Positions 7,083 through 13,218 are shown, counted from the stretch's first letter. The stretch is 13,218 nucleotides of DNA from an uncultured Eubacteriales bacterium (GCA_902766915.1 CACXFN010000152.1:1-13218), one strand, 5' to 3'. Program-made: numbers and translations. The notes: a model not told the origin generated them from the letters alone.

Positions 7083-9422
7083 ATGTTTAGGAAGAAAAGA
7101 AAAGGAAATATCAACGCGGCAGGCCTCTCCTTAGCTTTAGCCTTAGCCTTTCTCATAGTAGCGCTAAGTGCATTTTCAGGGGTAGCGGGTTGGAACGTAC
7201 CGGTCTATGCTGATGAAATCGTAGGTGAAGATGAAGGTGCTGTATCCTTAGATCAAAGATTCGCAGGTAAAGACCGTTATGAAACCGCCTTTGCTATCGC
7301 GGATTATCTTTGTTCAGAAGAGTCCGATGGACGTTTTAATGGAATTACTGTAGCCTACGGAGGAAACTTCCCGGATGCACTTTCCGCCGGATATCTGTCA
7401 GCAGAGGACGGCAACTGCCCCATATTGTTAATAAATCCCGACAAAGAAACCAAGGTGCTTGAGTACATAAAGAAGAAAGCGGAAAGGGACGCAAATGTCT
7501 ATATCGTTGGCGGAAAATCCGTGATTAGCGAAAGGTTCGAGAAAAATGTAAAAGCAGCAGGGTTTAATGCCATAAGACTGGGAGGAAAAGATAGATATGA
7601 CACCAATATGGCAATTCTTAGGTATCTGCATCCGGCACCGGAGGGTAGCGGGCCTTATGTAGGGGTTCCTCTTCCGCAGCATCTTCTAATCGCAACAGGA
7701 AAAAACTATCCGGATGCGCTCTCTGCATCAGCAGTTTTTCAGAGTCCATTGATGCTTGTAGGGGATAAACTAAATGCCGAGCAATTAGACTGGATAAAGA
7801 AAGTTGGAATCAAAGAATTCGATATAGTCGGGGGAATAAGCGCGGTATCCCAGGGTGTGGAGGATGAACTTCGGAAACTTGGAATGGTGAGGAGACTGGC
7901 GGGAGCAAACCGTTGGGAAACCTCCATCAAAGTGGCTGAAGCGTTTTTTGGTTCAAGAACGGCTATCCTCGCAACAGGACACAATTTCCCCGATGCCTTA
8001 GCGGCGGCGCCGCTGGCTGATCGTTTGTTATCACCCATAATCCTTGTTGGAGAGAATAATTGGCAGCATGCCGAGAAATACGTTGAGCACAACAGATTTT
8101 CCCATGCAGTAATTGTTGGAGGAACCTCCGCGATTTCCGATGAATTGGTAAAAAAGATTTTGGAAAACTGGAATACATTTGCACCGGTTCACCATAGGGC
8201 AAGCATAGTTAATAATTTCTCTGCAGAACTACTAAAATACAATGAAAGAAAACAATCGGAAGAGGGAGCGCTTGATAATACCTTGCTCTCTCCCATATCT
8301 GCACTCTACGCAATGAAGATGGCAGAAAATGGTGCAGAGGGAAATACATTAACAGAAATCCATAATGTGTTAAATGGCGAAGATAGCATTAGCTCTGCTT
8401 CCGGAGACCTGGGAGGATATTTGGATGAGATTGCAAAATACGTAGATAGAGCAGTTCCACCGCCGGTTCCACAAACAGAGGAGGAAGGTGAGGGAATAAC
8501 CGAAACTCCCGGCGGTTCCAATAACGATAATGAAGGAACCCCACAGCTAAGCATAGCTAATTCAATGTGGATAAAGGACGACCCGAATCTGGAAGTAAGT
8601 GAAGAGTTTATTGAAATTAACGAACGTGAATATCAGGCAGGAGTTTATAAAACAGCCTTTGATGAGGCAACAAGACTTAGAATAAACAGTTGGATAGAAG
8701 AGCATACCGGAGGAACCATAAAAGACATGCTTTCGGAACTTTCGGAGGATGCCATAACTCTTCTTATTAATGCCCTTGCCTTTGAAGCTGATTGGAGAGA
8801 ACCCTTTGAATCACATAGTGTAGAGGAAAACGGCACTTTCCACGGAACCAATGGAGACACGAAAGTTCCCCTGATGAGGAACATGGAAAATGACTATCTG
8901 GTAGATGATAATGCAACAGGCTTCATCAAGCATTATGAAGGCACAAACTTTGCTTTCGCGGCACTTCTCCCGGATCCGGGTGTGAATATAGATGCCTATG
9001 TACAAAGTCTGACAGGAGAAAAATTGAGCAGAATCCTGGCAAATCCAATTAACCACGATGTTTTAATCAAGCTTCCAAAGTTTGAAGTTGAAAGCTCCAT
9101 GAGCCTAAGTGATACACTTAAGACTATGGGTATCAAGGATGCCTTTGATCCTAATCATGCGGACTTTAGTAGTTTGGGAAGATATAAATTGCCTGGATCT
9201 AATATTTACATTGGAGATGTTCTCCAGAATACATATATCAAGGTTGATGAAAAGGGAACCAAGGCCGGAGCTGCAACTGCGGTAGTAGTGGAGTATACGT
9301 CTGCCGCAATCGACCAGAAGCCTCCCTTTGAAGTCTACCTGGATCGTCCATTTATCTATATGCTGATAGATACCAACGAACATATGCCGCTCTTCATAGG
9401 AGTAATCAGAAACTTAAAATAA
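7083..9422 (+). CDS. Cell-wall-anchored serpin: signal peptide, three CWB2 repeats, serpin domain
   Basis: This 779-residue protein should be an extracellular protease inhibitor held on the cell wall. Residues 1-43 form a signal peptide (basic start, hydrophobic core about 14-32, likely cut after VYA43). Three CWB2 repeats follow, opening at RFAGKDRYET (59), RLGGKDRYDT (165) and RLAGANRWET (271). Each has an N[FY]PDAL block (95, 208, 301) and an IVGG block (about 141, 248, 344). The serpin domain runs from about 370 to the end: NTLLSPISALYAM (399-411), LINALAFEADWREPF (561-575), and the C-terminal RPFIYM and PLFIGVIRN. The reactive loop hinge EKGTKAGAAT (723-732) is of the inhibitory type; counting from it puts P1-P1' at Thr739-Ser740. 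A Pro/Glu/Gly/Asn-rich insert (about 458-487) interrupts the serpin domain. AGGAGG at 7071-7076 supports the start. The target protease is unknown. Confidence 0.92.
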   Translation: MFRKKRKGNINAAGLSLALALAFLIVALSAFSGVAGWNVPVYADEIVGEDEGAVSLDQRFAGKDRYETAFAIADYLCSEESDGRFNGITVAYGGNFPDALSAGYLSAEDGNCPILLINPDKETKVLEYIKKKAERDANVYIVGGKSVISERFEKNVKAAGFNAIRLGGKDRYDTNMAILRYLHPAPEGSGPYVGVPLPQHLLIATGKNYPDALSASAVFQSPLMLVGDKLNAEQLDWIKKVGIKEFDIVGGISAVSQGVEDELRKLGMVRRLAGANRWETSIKVAEAFFGSRTAILATGHNFPDALAAAPLADRLLSPIILVGENNWQHAEKYVEHNRFSHAVIVGGTSAISDELVKKILENWNTFAPVHHRASIVNNFSAELLKYNERKQSEEGALDNTLLSPISALYAMKMAENGAEGNTLTEIHNVLNGEDSISSASGDLGGYLDEIAKYVDRAVPPPVPQTEEEGEGITETPGGSNNDNEGTPQLSIANSMWIKDDPNLEVSEEFIEINEREYQAGVYKTAFDEATRLRINSWIEEHTGGTIKDMLSELSEDAITLLINALAFEADWREPFESHSVEENGTFHGTNGDTKVPLMRNMENDYLVDDNATGFIKHYEGTNFAFAALLPDPGVNIDAYVQSLTGEKLSRILANPINHDVLIKLPKFEVESSMSLSDTLKTMGIKDAFDPNHADFSSLGRYKLPGSNIYIGDVLQNTYIKVDEKGTKAGAATAVVVEYTSAAIDQKPPFEVYLDRPFIYMLIDTNEHMPLFIGVIRNLK

Positions 9423-9439
9423 AGCGAAATAAAGCCGAG

Positions 9440-9471
9440 AGGGATGGGGACTTTTCAAAGTCCCCATCCCT
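9440..9471. terminator. Strong hairpin after the serpin gene, probable terminator
   Basis: AGGGATGGGGACTTT (9440-9454) pairs with AAAGTCCCCATCCCT (9457-9471); the innermost pairs must open to give a loop. The helix is long and GC-rich and lies 18 bases past the stop codon. Only two T residues end the right arm and no T tract follows, so termination may be incomplete, or the hairpin may protect the 3' end of the mRNA. Confidence 0.6.
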
Positions 9472-9493
9472 TAGAAGGCAAAAAATTGCTTTA

Positions 9494-9567
9494 TGCATAA
9501 ACAGTCTAAAAAATGCATAAAAACTCTGAAAGCAAGTAATTTCAATGGCTTGACAAAATGCATAAAA
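9494..9567 (+). promoter_or_regulatory. Three TGCATAAA repeats, candidate operator of arcA
   Basis: TGCATAAA occurs at 9494-9501, 9514-9521 and 9559-9566. The first two start exactly 20 bases apart, and the first is part of the palindrome TTTATGCATAAA (9490-9501). The third lies inside the spacer of the arcA promoter. TTGCTTT (9486-9492) and AAAGCAA (9529-9535) form an inverted repeat around the first pair. TGCAT followed by A/T bases resembles half of an ARG box (TGMATWWWWATKCA), the site of ArgR/AhrC regulators, but the second halves are poor. The regulator assignment is inference. Confidence 0.5.
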
Positions 9568-9579
9568 TCCAATTAAAAT
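9550..9579 (+). promoter_or_regulatory. arcA promoter
   Basis: TTGACA (9550-9555) is a perfect -35 box. TAAAAT (9574-9579), 18 bases downstream, matches five of six -10 positions. Transcription would start near 9586, giving a leader of about 40 bases. A TGCATAAA repeat lies in the spacer, so a protein bound there would block RNA polymerase. Confidence 0.7.
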
Positions 9580-9590
9580 AGGAATGAAGC

Positions 9591-9644
9591 GTGAACCGGT
9601 AATGATATTCCAAAAGGAGAAAAGATATGAGCACCGGAATTCAC
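9591..9644 (+). promoter_or_regulatory. arcA leader hairpin enclosing the ribosome binding site and start codon
   Basis: GTGAACCGGT (9591-9600) can pair with ACCGG (9633-9637) and TTCAC (9640-9644): ten base pairs with a two-base AA bulge. The 32-base loop contains the ribosome binding site AAAAGGAG (9612-9619) and ATG 9627. The left arm would start only about five bases after the predicted transcription start. It may tune translation or stability of arcA mRNA; that is inference. Confidence 0.4.
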
Positions 9645-10850
9645 AATTATTCCGAAATAGGCAAACTTAATAAAGTTTTGCTTCACAGAATTGGAAGCGA
9701 GATAGAAGGCTTGGTGCCCGATAACTTCGCTCGCCTATTATTTGATGATATCCCCTATATCAAAATCGCACAGGAAGAACATGATGGATTTGCCAACTTG
9801 CTCCGGGATAATGGAGTTGAGGTAATTTACTATGTGGATGAAACCACAAAGGCCTTAACGAACCCGCAGGTTAAAGAAGAGTTTCTCAAATTATTCATTA
9901 AAGAAAGCAATCTTAATTCCCGTGCAGCTGAGGAAGCGATATTCGATTATCTGAATTCCATGGATACCAGAGCCATGGTGGAGAAGATAATCGCGGGAGT
10001 AAAAAAAGACGAAGTGCCAAAGTTTGAAACCAAATCCTTTGCAGACTATATCTCTTCCGACTATCCATTTTACATGGATCCCATGCCAAATCTATATTTC
10101 ACCAGAGATCCCGGTGCATGTATTGGTGATGGAATAAACATTCATCACATGAGTACACAAACCAGAAGAAGAGAGGCCTTACTTCTTCAGTATATGTATA
10201 AATACAATAGGGATTTTGCTGACGAGAATGACATGCTATGGTATGACTACAATATGGATTATTCCATAGAGGGTGGGGATGTACTTGTTCTTAACAAAAG
10301 CACAATCGCTATCGGTTTAAGCCAGCGAACTACGGCAGCTGCCATAGAAAGATTTGCGCATAATATTCTGGGGCGTGATCAATTCAAACGTGTGATAGTT
10401 TTAGATATACCTAAGTCCAGAGCCTTCATGCACTTGGATACAGTGTTCACCATGGTTGACTACGATAAATTCACCATCCATCCGGAAATAGAGGCTCCCC
10501 TCAGAGTTTTCGAAATGAAGATGGATAAGGAGAAAAACGTATGCTTCGATTCCATGACGGATACGCTTCCAAACATCCTGAAGAAAGTGCTGAAGCTTCC
10601 TGCGGTTGAACTTATTCGTTGCGGTGGCGACGACCCCATGGCTGCACAGAGAGAACAGTGGAACGATGGATCGAATACCCTGGCAATCGCTCCCGGAAAG
10701 GTAATCACATATGAAAGAAACTATGTGACAAACGATCTTCTGGAGAAAAGCGGCGTAACCGTTTTACCCATTGCGGGATCCGAAATATCCCGCGGAAGAG
10801 GTGGCCCACGCTGCATGTCGTGCCCGGTAAATCGAGACGACGTTGACTGA
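9627..10850 (+). CDS. arcA: Arginine deiminase
   Basis: This cytosolic enzyme hydrolyses L-arginine to citrulline and ammonia, the first step of the arginine deiminase pathway, which yields ATP and counters acid. The 407-residue length is typical. The nucleophile is Cys396 in GGPRCMS near the C-terminus. The other catalytic residues are visible as Glu215 in IEGGDVLVL, His269 and Asp271 in FMHLDTVFTMVD, and Asp161 in LYFTRDPG. The 54-residue Glu-to-His and 127-residue His-to-Cys spacings fit the family. ATG 9627 is supported by AAAAGGAGA just upstream. The gene has its own promoter at 9550-9579 with repeats that suggest a dedicated regulator. It is followed after 170 bases by arcB, which seems to have a promoter of its own. 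No missing residue or frameshift is seen. Confidence 0.97.
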   Translation: MSTGIHNYSEIGKLNKVLLHRIGSEIEGLVPDNFARLLFDDIPYIKIAQEEHDGFANLLRDNGVEVIYYVDETTKALTNPQVKEEFLKLFIKESNLNSRAAEEAIFDYLNSMDTRAMVEKIIAGVKKDEVPKFETKSFADYISSDYPFYMDPMPNLYFTRDPGACIGDGINIHHMSTQTRRREALLLQYMYKYNRDFADENDMLWYDYNMDYSIEGGDVLVLNKSTIAIGLSQRTTAAAIERFAHNILGRDQFKRVIVLDIPKSRAFMHLDTVFTMVDYDKFTIHPEIEAPLRVFEMKMDKEKNVCFDSMTDTLPNILKKVLKLPAVELIRCGGDDPMAAQREQWNDGSNTLAIAPGKVITYERNYVTNDLLEKSGVTVLPIAGSEISRGRGGPRCMSCPVNRDDVD

Positions 10851-10906
10851 TTTTTCTGATATCTTCAATTTGCTTCATAGGACTTCACAAATACTCAAAA
10901 ATCAGT
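10846..10906 (+). promoter_or_regulatory. Long-range inverted repeat between arcA and arcB
   Basis: ACTGATTTTT (10846-10855), which includes the arcA stop codon, is the exact reverse complement of AAAAATCAGT (10897-10906). The intervening loop is 41 bases and the right arm is followed by GAATTTTC. It could be a weak terminator or an mRNA 3'-end structure. The stem is AT-rich, so confidence is low. Confidence 0.35.
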
Positions 10907-10937
10907 GAATTTTCATTCTTGGATAAACATAGATTAT

Positions 10938-10966
10938 TTGACATAATAGATGTAATAGGACATTTT
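10938..10966 (+). promoter_or_regulatory. Candidate arcB promoter
   Basis: TTGACA (10938-10943) is a perfect -35 box lying in the small inverted repeat ATTAT-TTGAC-ATAAT. The -10 box is uncertain: CATTTT at 10961-10966 has the right 17-base spacing but is weak, whereas GATAAT at 10967-10972 is strong but 23 bases away. A separate arcB promoter would allow ArcB and ArcC to be made without ArcA. Confidence 0.4.
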
Positions 10967-10970
10967 GATA

Positions 10971-10997
10971 ATTAATATTGAGAACACATTAATATTG
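10971..10997 (+). repeat. Direct repeat ATTAATATTG in the arcB leader
   Basis: ATTAATATTG occurs at 10971-10980 and again at 10988-10997, a period of 17 bases, directly between the candidate promoter and the arcB ribosome binding site. Each copy contains the palindrome AATATT. It may be a regulator site; its AT-rich makeup makes a chance repeat possible. Confidence 0.5.
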
Positions 10998-11020
10998 TTT
11001 ATGTGAAAGGAGTAATTCTC

Positions 11021-12016
11021 ATGGCAATCAATCTTAAGGGTAGAAATTTCTTAACACTTATGGACTTCACACCGGAAGAAATCAGATATCTTCTGGACCT
11101 GTCTCACGATCTTAAATCAAAGAAGAGAGCAGGCATCAGAAATAACCTTTTGGCAGGAAAGAATATCGTTCTTCTTTTCGAAAAGAATTCCACCAGAACA
11201 CGCTGCGCATTTGAAGTAGCTGCAATGGATGAAGGCGGCGGAGTTACATTCCTGGATTCCGGAAGCTCCCAGATGGGTAAGAAGGAAACCATAGCAGATA
11301 CAGCAAAGGTACTGGGTCGTTTCTATGATGGTATCGAGTACAGAGGATTCAAGCAGTCCGTAGTTGAAGAACTGGCTGCAAATGCCGGCGTTCCTGTATG
11401 GAATGGTCTTACAGACGTTGATCACCCGACACAGATTCTTGCTGACCTTATGACTATTGAAGAACACGTTGCAAAGCCCCTTAACAAGGTTAAAGTAGTA
11501 TTCTCCGGTGACATCAGAAACAATATGAGCTATGCTTGGATGTATGGATGCGCTAAGATGGGAATGCACTATGTAGCATATGGTCCAAAGGAATTGGAAA
11601 AGGAACTGGATAAGAAGGCCATCGAAGCTGTTAAGAAGGTTGCCAAGGAAACAGGCGCAACAATCGAAATCAGCCACGATCCAAAGAGCCTAAAGGGCGC
11701 AGACGTAATCTACGCTGACGTATGGGCATCCATGGGTGAGGAAAAGGAAATTCCAAAGAGAGTTAAGCTCCTTACACCATTCAAGGTAACAGCTGAGATG
11801 ATGAAGAAGACAGGAAATCCGGATTGCATCTTCATGCACTGCCTACCATCCTTCCATGACTTTGATACAACAATGGCAGCTGAACAGAAGAAGCTTAAAT
11901 ATGACATCAGAGAAGTTACAGACGATGTATTCATGTCACCGGCATCCAAGGTATTCGACGAGGCAGAAAACAGAATGCACACAATCAAAGCTGTTATTGT
12001 AGCTACAATCGGCTAA
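11021..12016 (+). CDS. arcB: Ornithine carbamoyltransferase, catabolic
   Basis: In the arginine deiminase pathway this enzyme works in the phosphorolytic direction, turning citrulline and phosphate into ornithine and carbamoyl phosphate. The 331-residue protein shows the carbamoyl-phosphate loop STRTR (57-61), DHPTQ (134-138), SMG (237-239) for ornithine binding, and HCLPSFHD (273-280) with the active-site Cys274. These assign it firmly to ornithine rather than aspartate carbamoyltransferase. Its place between arcA and arcC argues for the catabolic role. ATG 11021 is chosen because AAAGGAG (11006-11012) lies just before it and MAINLKGRNFLTL is the usual N-terminus. An in-frame GTG at 11003 lies upstream of this ribosome binding site and is unlikely. 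The leader holds a candidate promoter and a direct repeat. Two hairpins lie between this gene and arcC. Confidence 0.97.
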   Translation: MAINLKGRNFLTLMDFTPEEIRYLLDLSHDLKSKKRAGIRNNLLAGKNIVLLFEKNSTRTRCAFEVAAMDEGGGVTFLDSGSSQMGKKETIADTAKVLGRFYDGIEYRGFKQSVVEELAANAGVPVWNGLTDVDHPTQILADLMTIEEHVAKPLNKVKVVFSGDIRNNMSYAWMYGCAKMGMHYVAYGPKELEKELDKKAIEAVKKVAKETGATIEISHDPKSLKGADVIYADVWASMGEEKEIPKRVKLLTPFKVTAEMMKKTGNPDCIFMHCLPSFHDFDTTMAAEQKKLKYDIREVTDDVFMSPASKVFDEAENRMHTIKAVIVATIG

Positions 12017-12034
12017 AATCGGGCGTTAATAAAA

Positions 12035-12063
12035 CTATTAAAGAAAAAAACATGCTTTAATAG
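12035..12063 (+). promoter_or_regulatory. Intercistronic hairpin 1 between arcB and arcC
   Basis: CTATTAAAG (12035-12043) pairs perfectly with CTTTAATAG (12055-12063) around an A-rich 11-base loop. It starts 19 bases after the arcB stop codon. There is no T tract after it (AAAAACAA follows), so it is more likely an mRNA processing or stability element than a terminator. Confidence 0.5.
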
Positions 12064-12082
12064 AAAAACAATAATAATTAGA

Positions 12083-12108
12083 GGACGGTTTCAGTAGAGG
12101 AGCCGTCC
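12083..12108 (+). promoter_or_regulatory. Intercistronic hairpin 2 between arcB and arcC
   Basis: GGACGGTTTC (12083-12092) pairs with GGAGCCGTCC (12099-12108), including two G-T wobbles, around the loop AGTAGA. It is GC-rich at its base and lies about 13 bases before the arcC ribosome binding site. CTAATATT follows, without a T tract. It may cause partial termination, or protect the arcB message from 3' decay. Confidence 0.55.
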
Positions 12109-12133
12109 CTAATATTCTAAAAGGAGAATAAAA

Positions 12134-13078
12134 ATGGCAGAGAAAATAGTAATCGCTTTGGGTGGAAATGCCCTCCAGTCCGGAAAAGCAGATCCAACCG
12201 CAGAGCAGCAGCTGGCAGTAGTAAAAGCCACCTGTGAACACATTGCTGAAATAAGTGGCATGGGATATGAGGTTGGCGTTGTACACGGAAACGGCCCGCA
12301 AGTTGGACGCATTCTTCTTGCTTCCGAAACAGCAAAGGACGTAACGCCGGCAATGCCCTTTGACGTCTGTGGCGCAATGTCCCAGGGATATATCGGATAC
12401 CACATCCAGCAGGGCCTTAAGCAGGCATTAAAGGATAGAGGCCGTGACATTCCTGTGGTAACTGTAGTTACTCAGGTGGTTGTGGACAAGAATGATCCGG
12501 GATTCCAGAATCCCACCAAACCCATCGGTCCCTTCTATACAGAAGAAGAAGCAAAAGCCTTGGTGGAGGAGAAGGGATATACCGTTAAAGAGGATGCAGG
12601 ACGCGGATGGAGAAGGGTTGTTGCATCTCCTATTCCAAAGAGAATTGTAGAAATAGATGCGGTTAGAACTCTCTGGCCTACTACAATTACCATCTCTGTA
12701 GGAGGAGGCGGAATTCCTGTAATCGAAAATGAAAATGGCGAACTGGAAGGCGTGGCTGCAGTAATCGATAAGGATTTTGCTGCTGAGCTTCTGGCAGAAA
12801 GAGTTGGAGCAGATTGCCTTATGATTCTAACAGAAGTCGATAAGGTGGCAATTAACTTCAATACGCCGGAACAGAAAGACTTGGATAAACTTACAGTTGC
12901 TGAGGCAGAGAAGTATATTGAAGAAGGACACTTTGCTCCTGGAAGCATGCTTCCTAAGATTCAGGCAGCAATAAAGTTCATAAAGGCAAATCCAACCAAG
13001 AAGGCAATAATCACTTCTCTGGATAAAGCAACATCCGCACTGGCGGGTAAAGATGGAACGGTAATCGTTGACGGGTAA
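12134..13078 (+). CDS. arcC: Carbamate kinase
   Basis: This cytosolic enzyme transfers the phosphate of carbamoyl phosphate to ADP, giving ATP, ammonia and carbon dioxide, the energy-yielding last step of the arginine deiminase pathway. The 314-residue length is standard. Features of the amino acid kinase fold are visible: KIVIALGGNAL (4-14) at the phosphate-binding N-terminus, HGNGPQVG (51-58), SVGGGGIPVI (188-197), the block VIDKDFAAELLA (210-221), LTEVDKV (232-238) and the C-terminal GSMLPKIQAA (270-279). ATG 12134 follows AAAAGGAGA at good spacing. It lies 117 bases after arcB with two hairpins between and no clear promoter, so it probably depends on transcription from arcB. A strong terminator follows. 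Confidence 0.97.
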   Translation: MAEKIVIALGGNALQSGKADPTAEQQLAVVKATCEHIAEISGMGYEVGVVHGNGPQVGRILLASETAKDVTPAMPFDVCGAMSQGYIGYHIQQGLKQALKDRGRDIPVVTVVTQVVVDKNDPGFQNPTKPIGPFYTEEEAKALVEEKGYTVKEDAGRGWRRVVASPIPKRIVEIDAVRTLWPTTITISVGGGGIPVIENENGELEGVAAVIDKDFAAELLAERVGADCLMILTEVDKVAINFNTPEQKDLDKLTVAEAEKYIEEGHFAPGSMLPKIQAAIKFIKANPTKKAIITSLDKATSALAGKDGTVIVDG

Positions 13079-13118
13079 TAACCATTACAAATAGGCTTAA
13101 TAATTCAGAAGATTAACA

Positions 13119-13156
13119 ACAAGAGGCGGTAATTATTCCGCCTCTTGTGTTTTTTT
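13119..13156 (+). terminator. Strong intrinsic terminator after arcC
   Basis: ACAAGAGGCGG (13119-13129) pairs perfectly with CCGCCTCTTGT (13138-13148) around an eight-base loop, followed by G and then seven T residues (13150-13156). This is a textbook factor-independent terminator and marks the end of the arc transcript. An arcD gene, if present nearby, would need its own promoter. Confidence 0.93.
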
Positions 13157-13180
13157 AATTGATGTAGTAAGATTAGACAA

Positions 13181-13218
13181 ACCTATAAAGACCTATAAAA
13201 GAAATAAAAACCTATAAA
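13181..13218 (+). repeat. Three ACCTATAAA direct repeats at the right edge
   Basis: ACCTATAAA occurs at 13181-13189, 13191-13199 and 13210-13218, starting 10 and 19 bases apart, so all face roughly the same side of the DNA helix. The last copy ends at the window edge and more may follow. They lie just past the arcC terminator, where the promoter of the next gene would be, so an operator for a multimeric regulator is plausible. Confidence 0.55.

Noticed and set aside
9440..9471. Hairpin after the serpin gene as a mobile element end
   Set aside because: No matching inverted repeat, target duplication or transposase is seen nearby; a transcript-end hairpin explains it better.
10796..10850. Second Cys next to the ArcA nucleophile (CMSCP) as an oddity
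   Set aside because: From memory, CMTCP-type sequences occur in well-studied arginine deiminases such as that of Pseudomonas, so this is within normal variation.
11003..11020. GTG start that would lengthen arcB by six codons
   Set aside because: The AAAGGAG ribosome binding site lies after this GTG and just before ATG 11021, and the family N-terminus starts at the ATG.
11117..11677. Open frame of 186 codons on the - strand within arcB
   Set aside because: It lies wholly inside a well-conserved ornithine carbamoyltransferase gene, has no ribosome binding site or recognisable product, and is a coding shadow. The same holds for the other - strand frames under the M32, serpin, arcA and arcC genes.
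1..13218. CRISPR array, tRNA, rRNA or insertion sequence
   Set aside because: No regular spacer-repeat pattern, no tRNA-like cloverleaf, no rRNA sequence and no transposase were found on either strand.

Overview
The window suggests a low-to-medium GC Gram-positive anaerobe, most likely a member of the Clostridia. The evidence is a class B sortase, cell wall binding repeats of the CWB2 type (known from clostridial S-layer and wall proteins), purine-rich AGGAGG-type ribosome binding sites and a fermentative arginine deiminase pathway. Genus cannot be called from the sequence alone. All supported genes lie on the + strand.

Layout. Positions 1-114 hold the last 37 codons of an unrecognised gene, followed 25 bases later by a class B sortase (140-982). 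A 324-base non-coding stretch contains a convincing intrinsic terminator, a candidate promoter and a two-part hairpin leading into an SPFH/band-7 (stomatin-like) membrane protein (1307-2335). Next come three tandem full-length genes of the M32 (Taq-type) metallocarboxypeptidase family (2427-6995), separated by only about 30 bases. Then a 779-residue secreted protein fuses three CWB2 wall-binding repeats to a complete serpin domain (7083-9422). The right third is the arginine deiminase pathway: arcA (9627-10850), arcB (11021-12016) and arcC (12134-13078), with a strong terminator after arcC. ArcA converts arginine to citrulline and ammonia, ArcB phosphorolyses citrulline to ornithine and carbamoyl phosphate, and ArcC uses carbamoyl phosphate to make ATP. 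No arginine/ornithine antiporter gene (arcD) is in the window.

The most notable observation is the M32 array. The three proteins align without a gap over roughly their first 325 residues, so the zinc site falls at identical positions. Only the third copy keeps HEGGH (265-269) and HES (294-296). The first copy has NQGGH and TEC, and the second has YECGH and LES. The substitutions differ, so the losses look independent. Yet both reading frames are intact and other family motifs (HPF, the substrate-side Arg, QDxHW) are kept. This looks like one active peptidase co-encoded with two pseudo-peptidases, possibly as hetero-oligomer partners, regulators or peptide-binding proteins.

Second in interest are the wall-anchored serpin and the regulatory architecture of the arc genes. 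The latter includes three TGCATAAA repeats around a good promoter, a hairpin at the very 5' end of the arcA transcript that encloses its ribosome binding site and start codon, a direct repeat in the arcB leader, and two consecutive hairpins between arcB and arcC. A third repeat family, ACCTATAAA in three copies, begins at the right edge and is cut by it.
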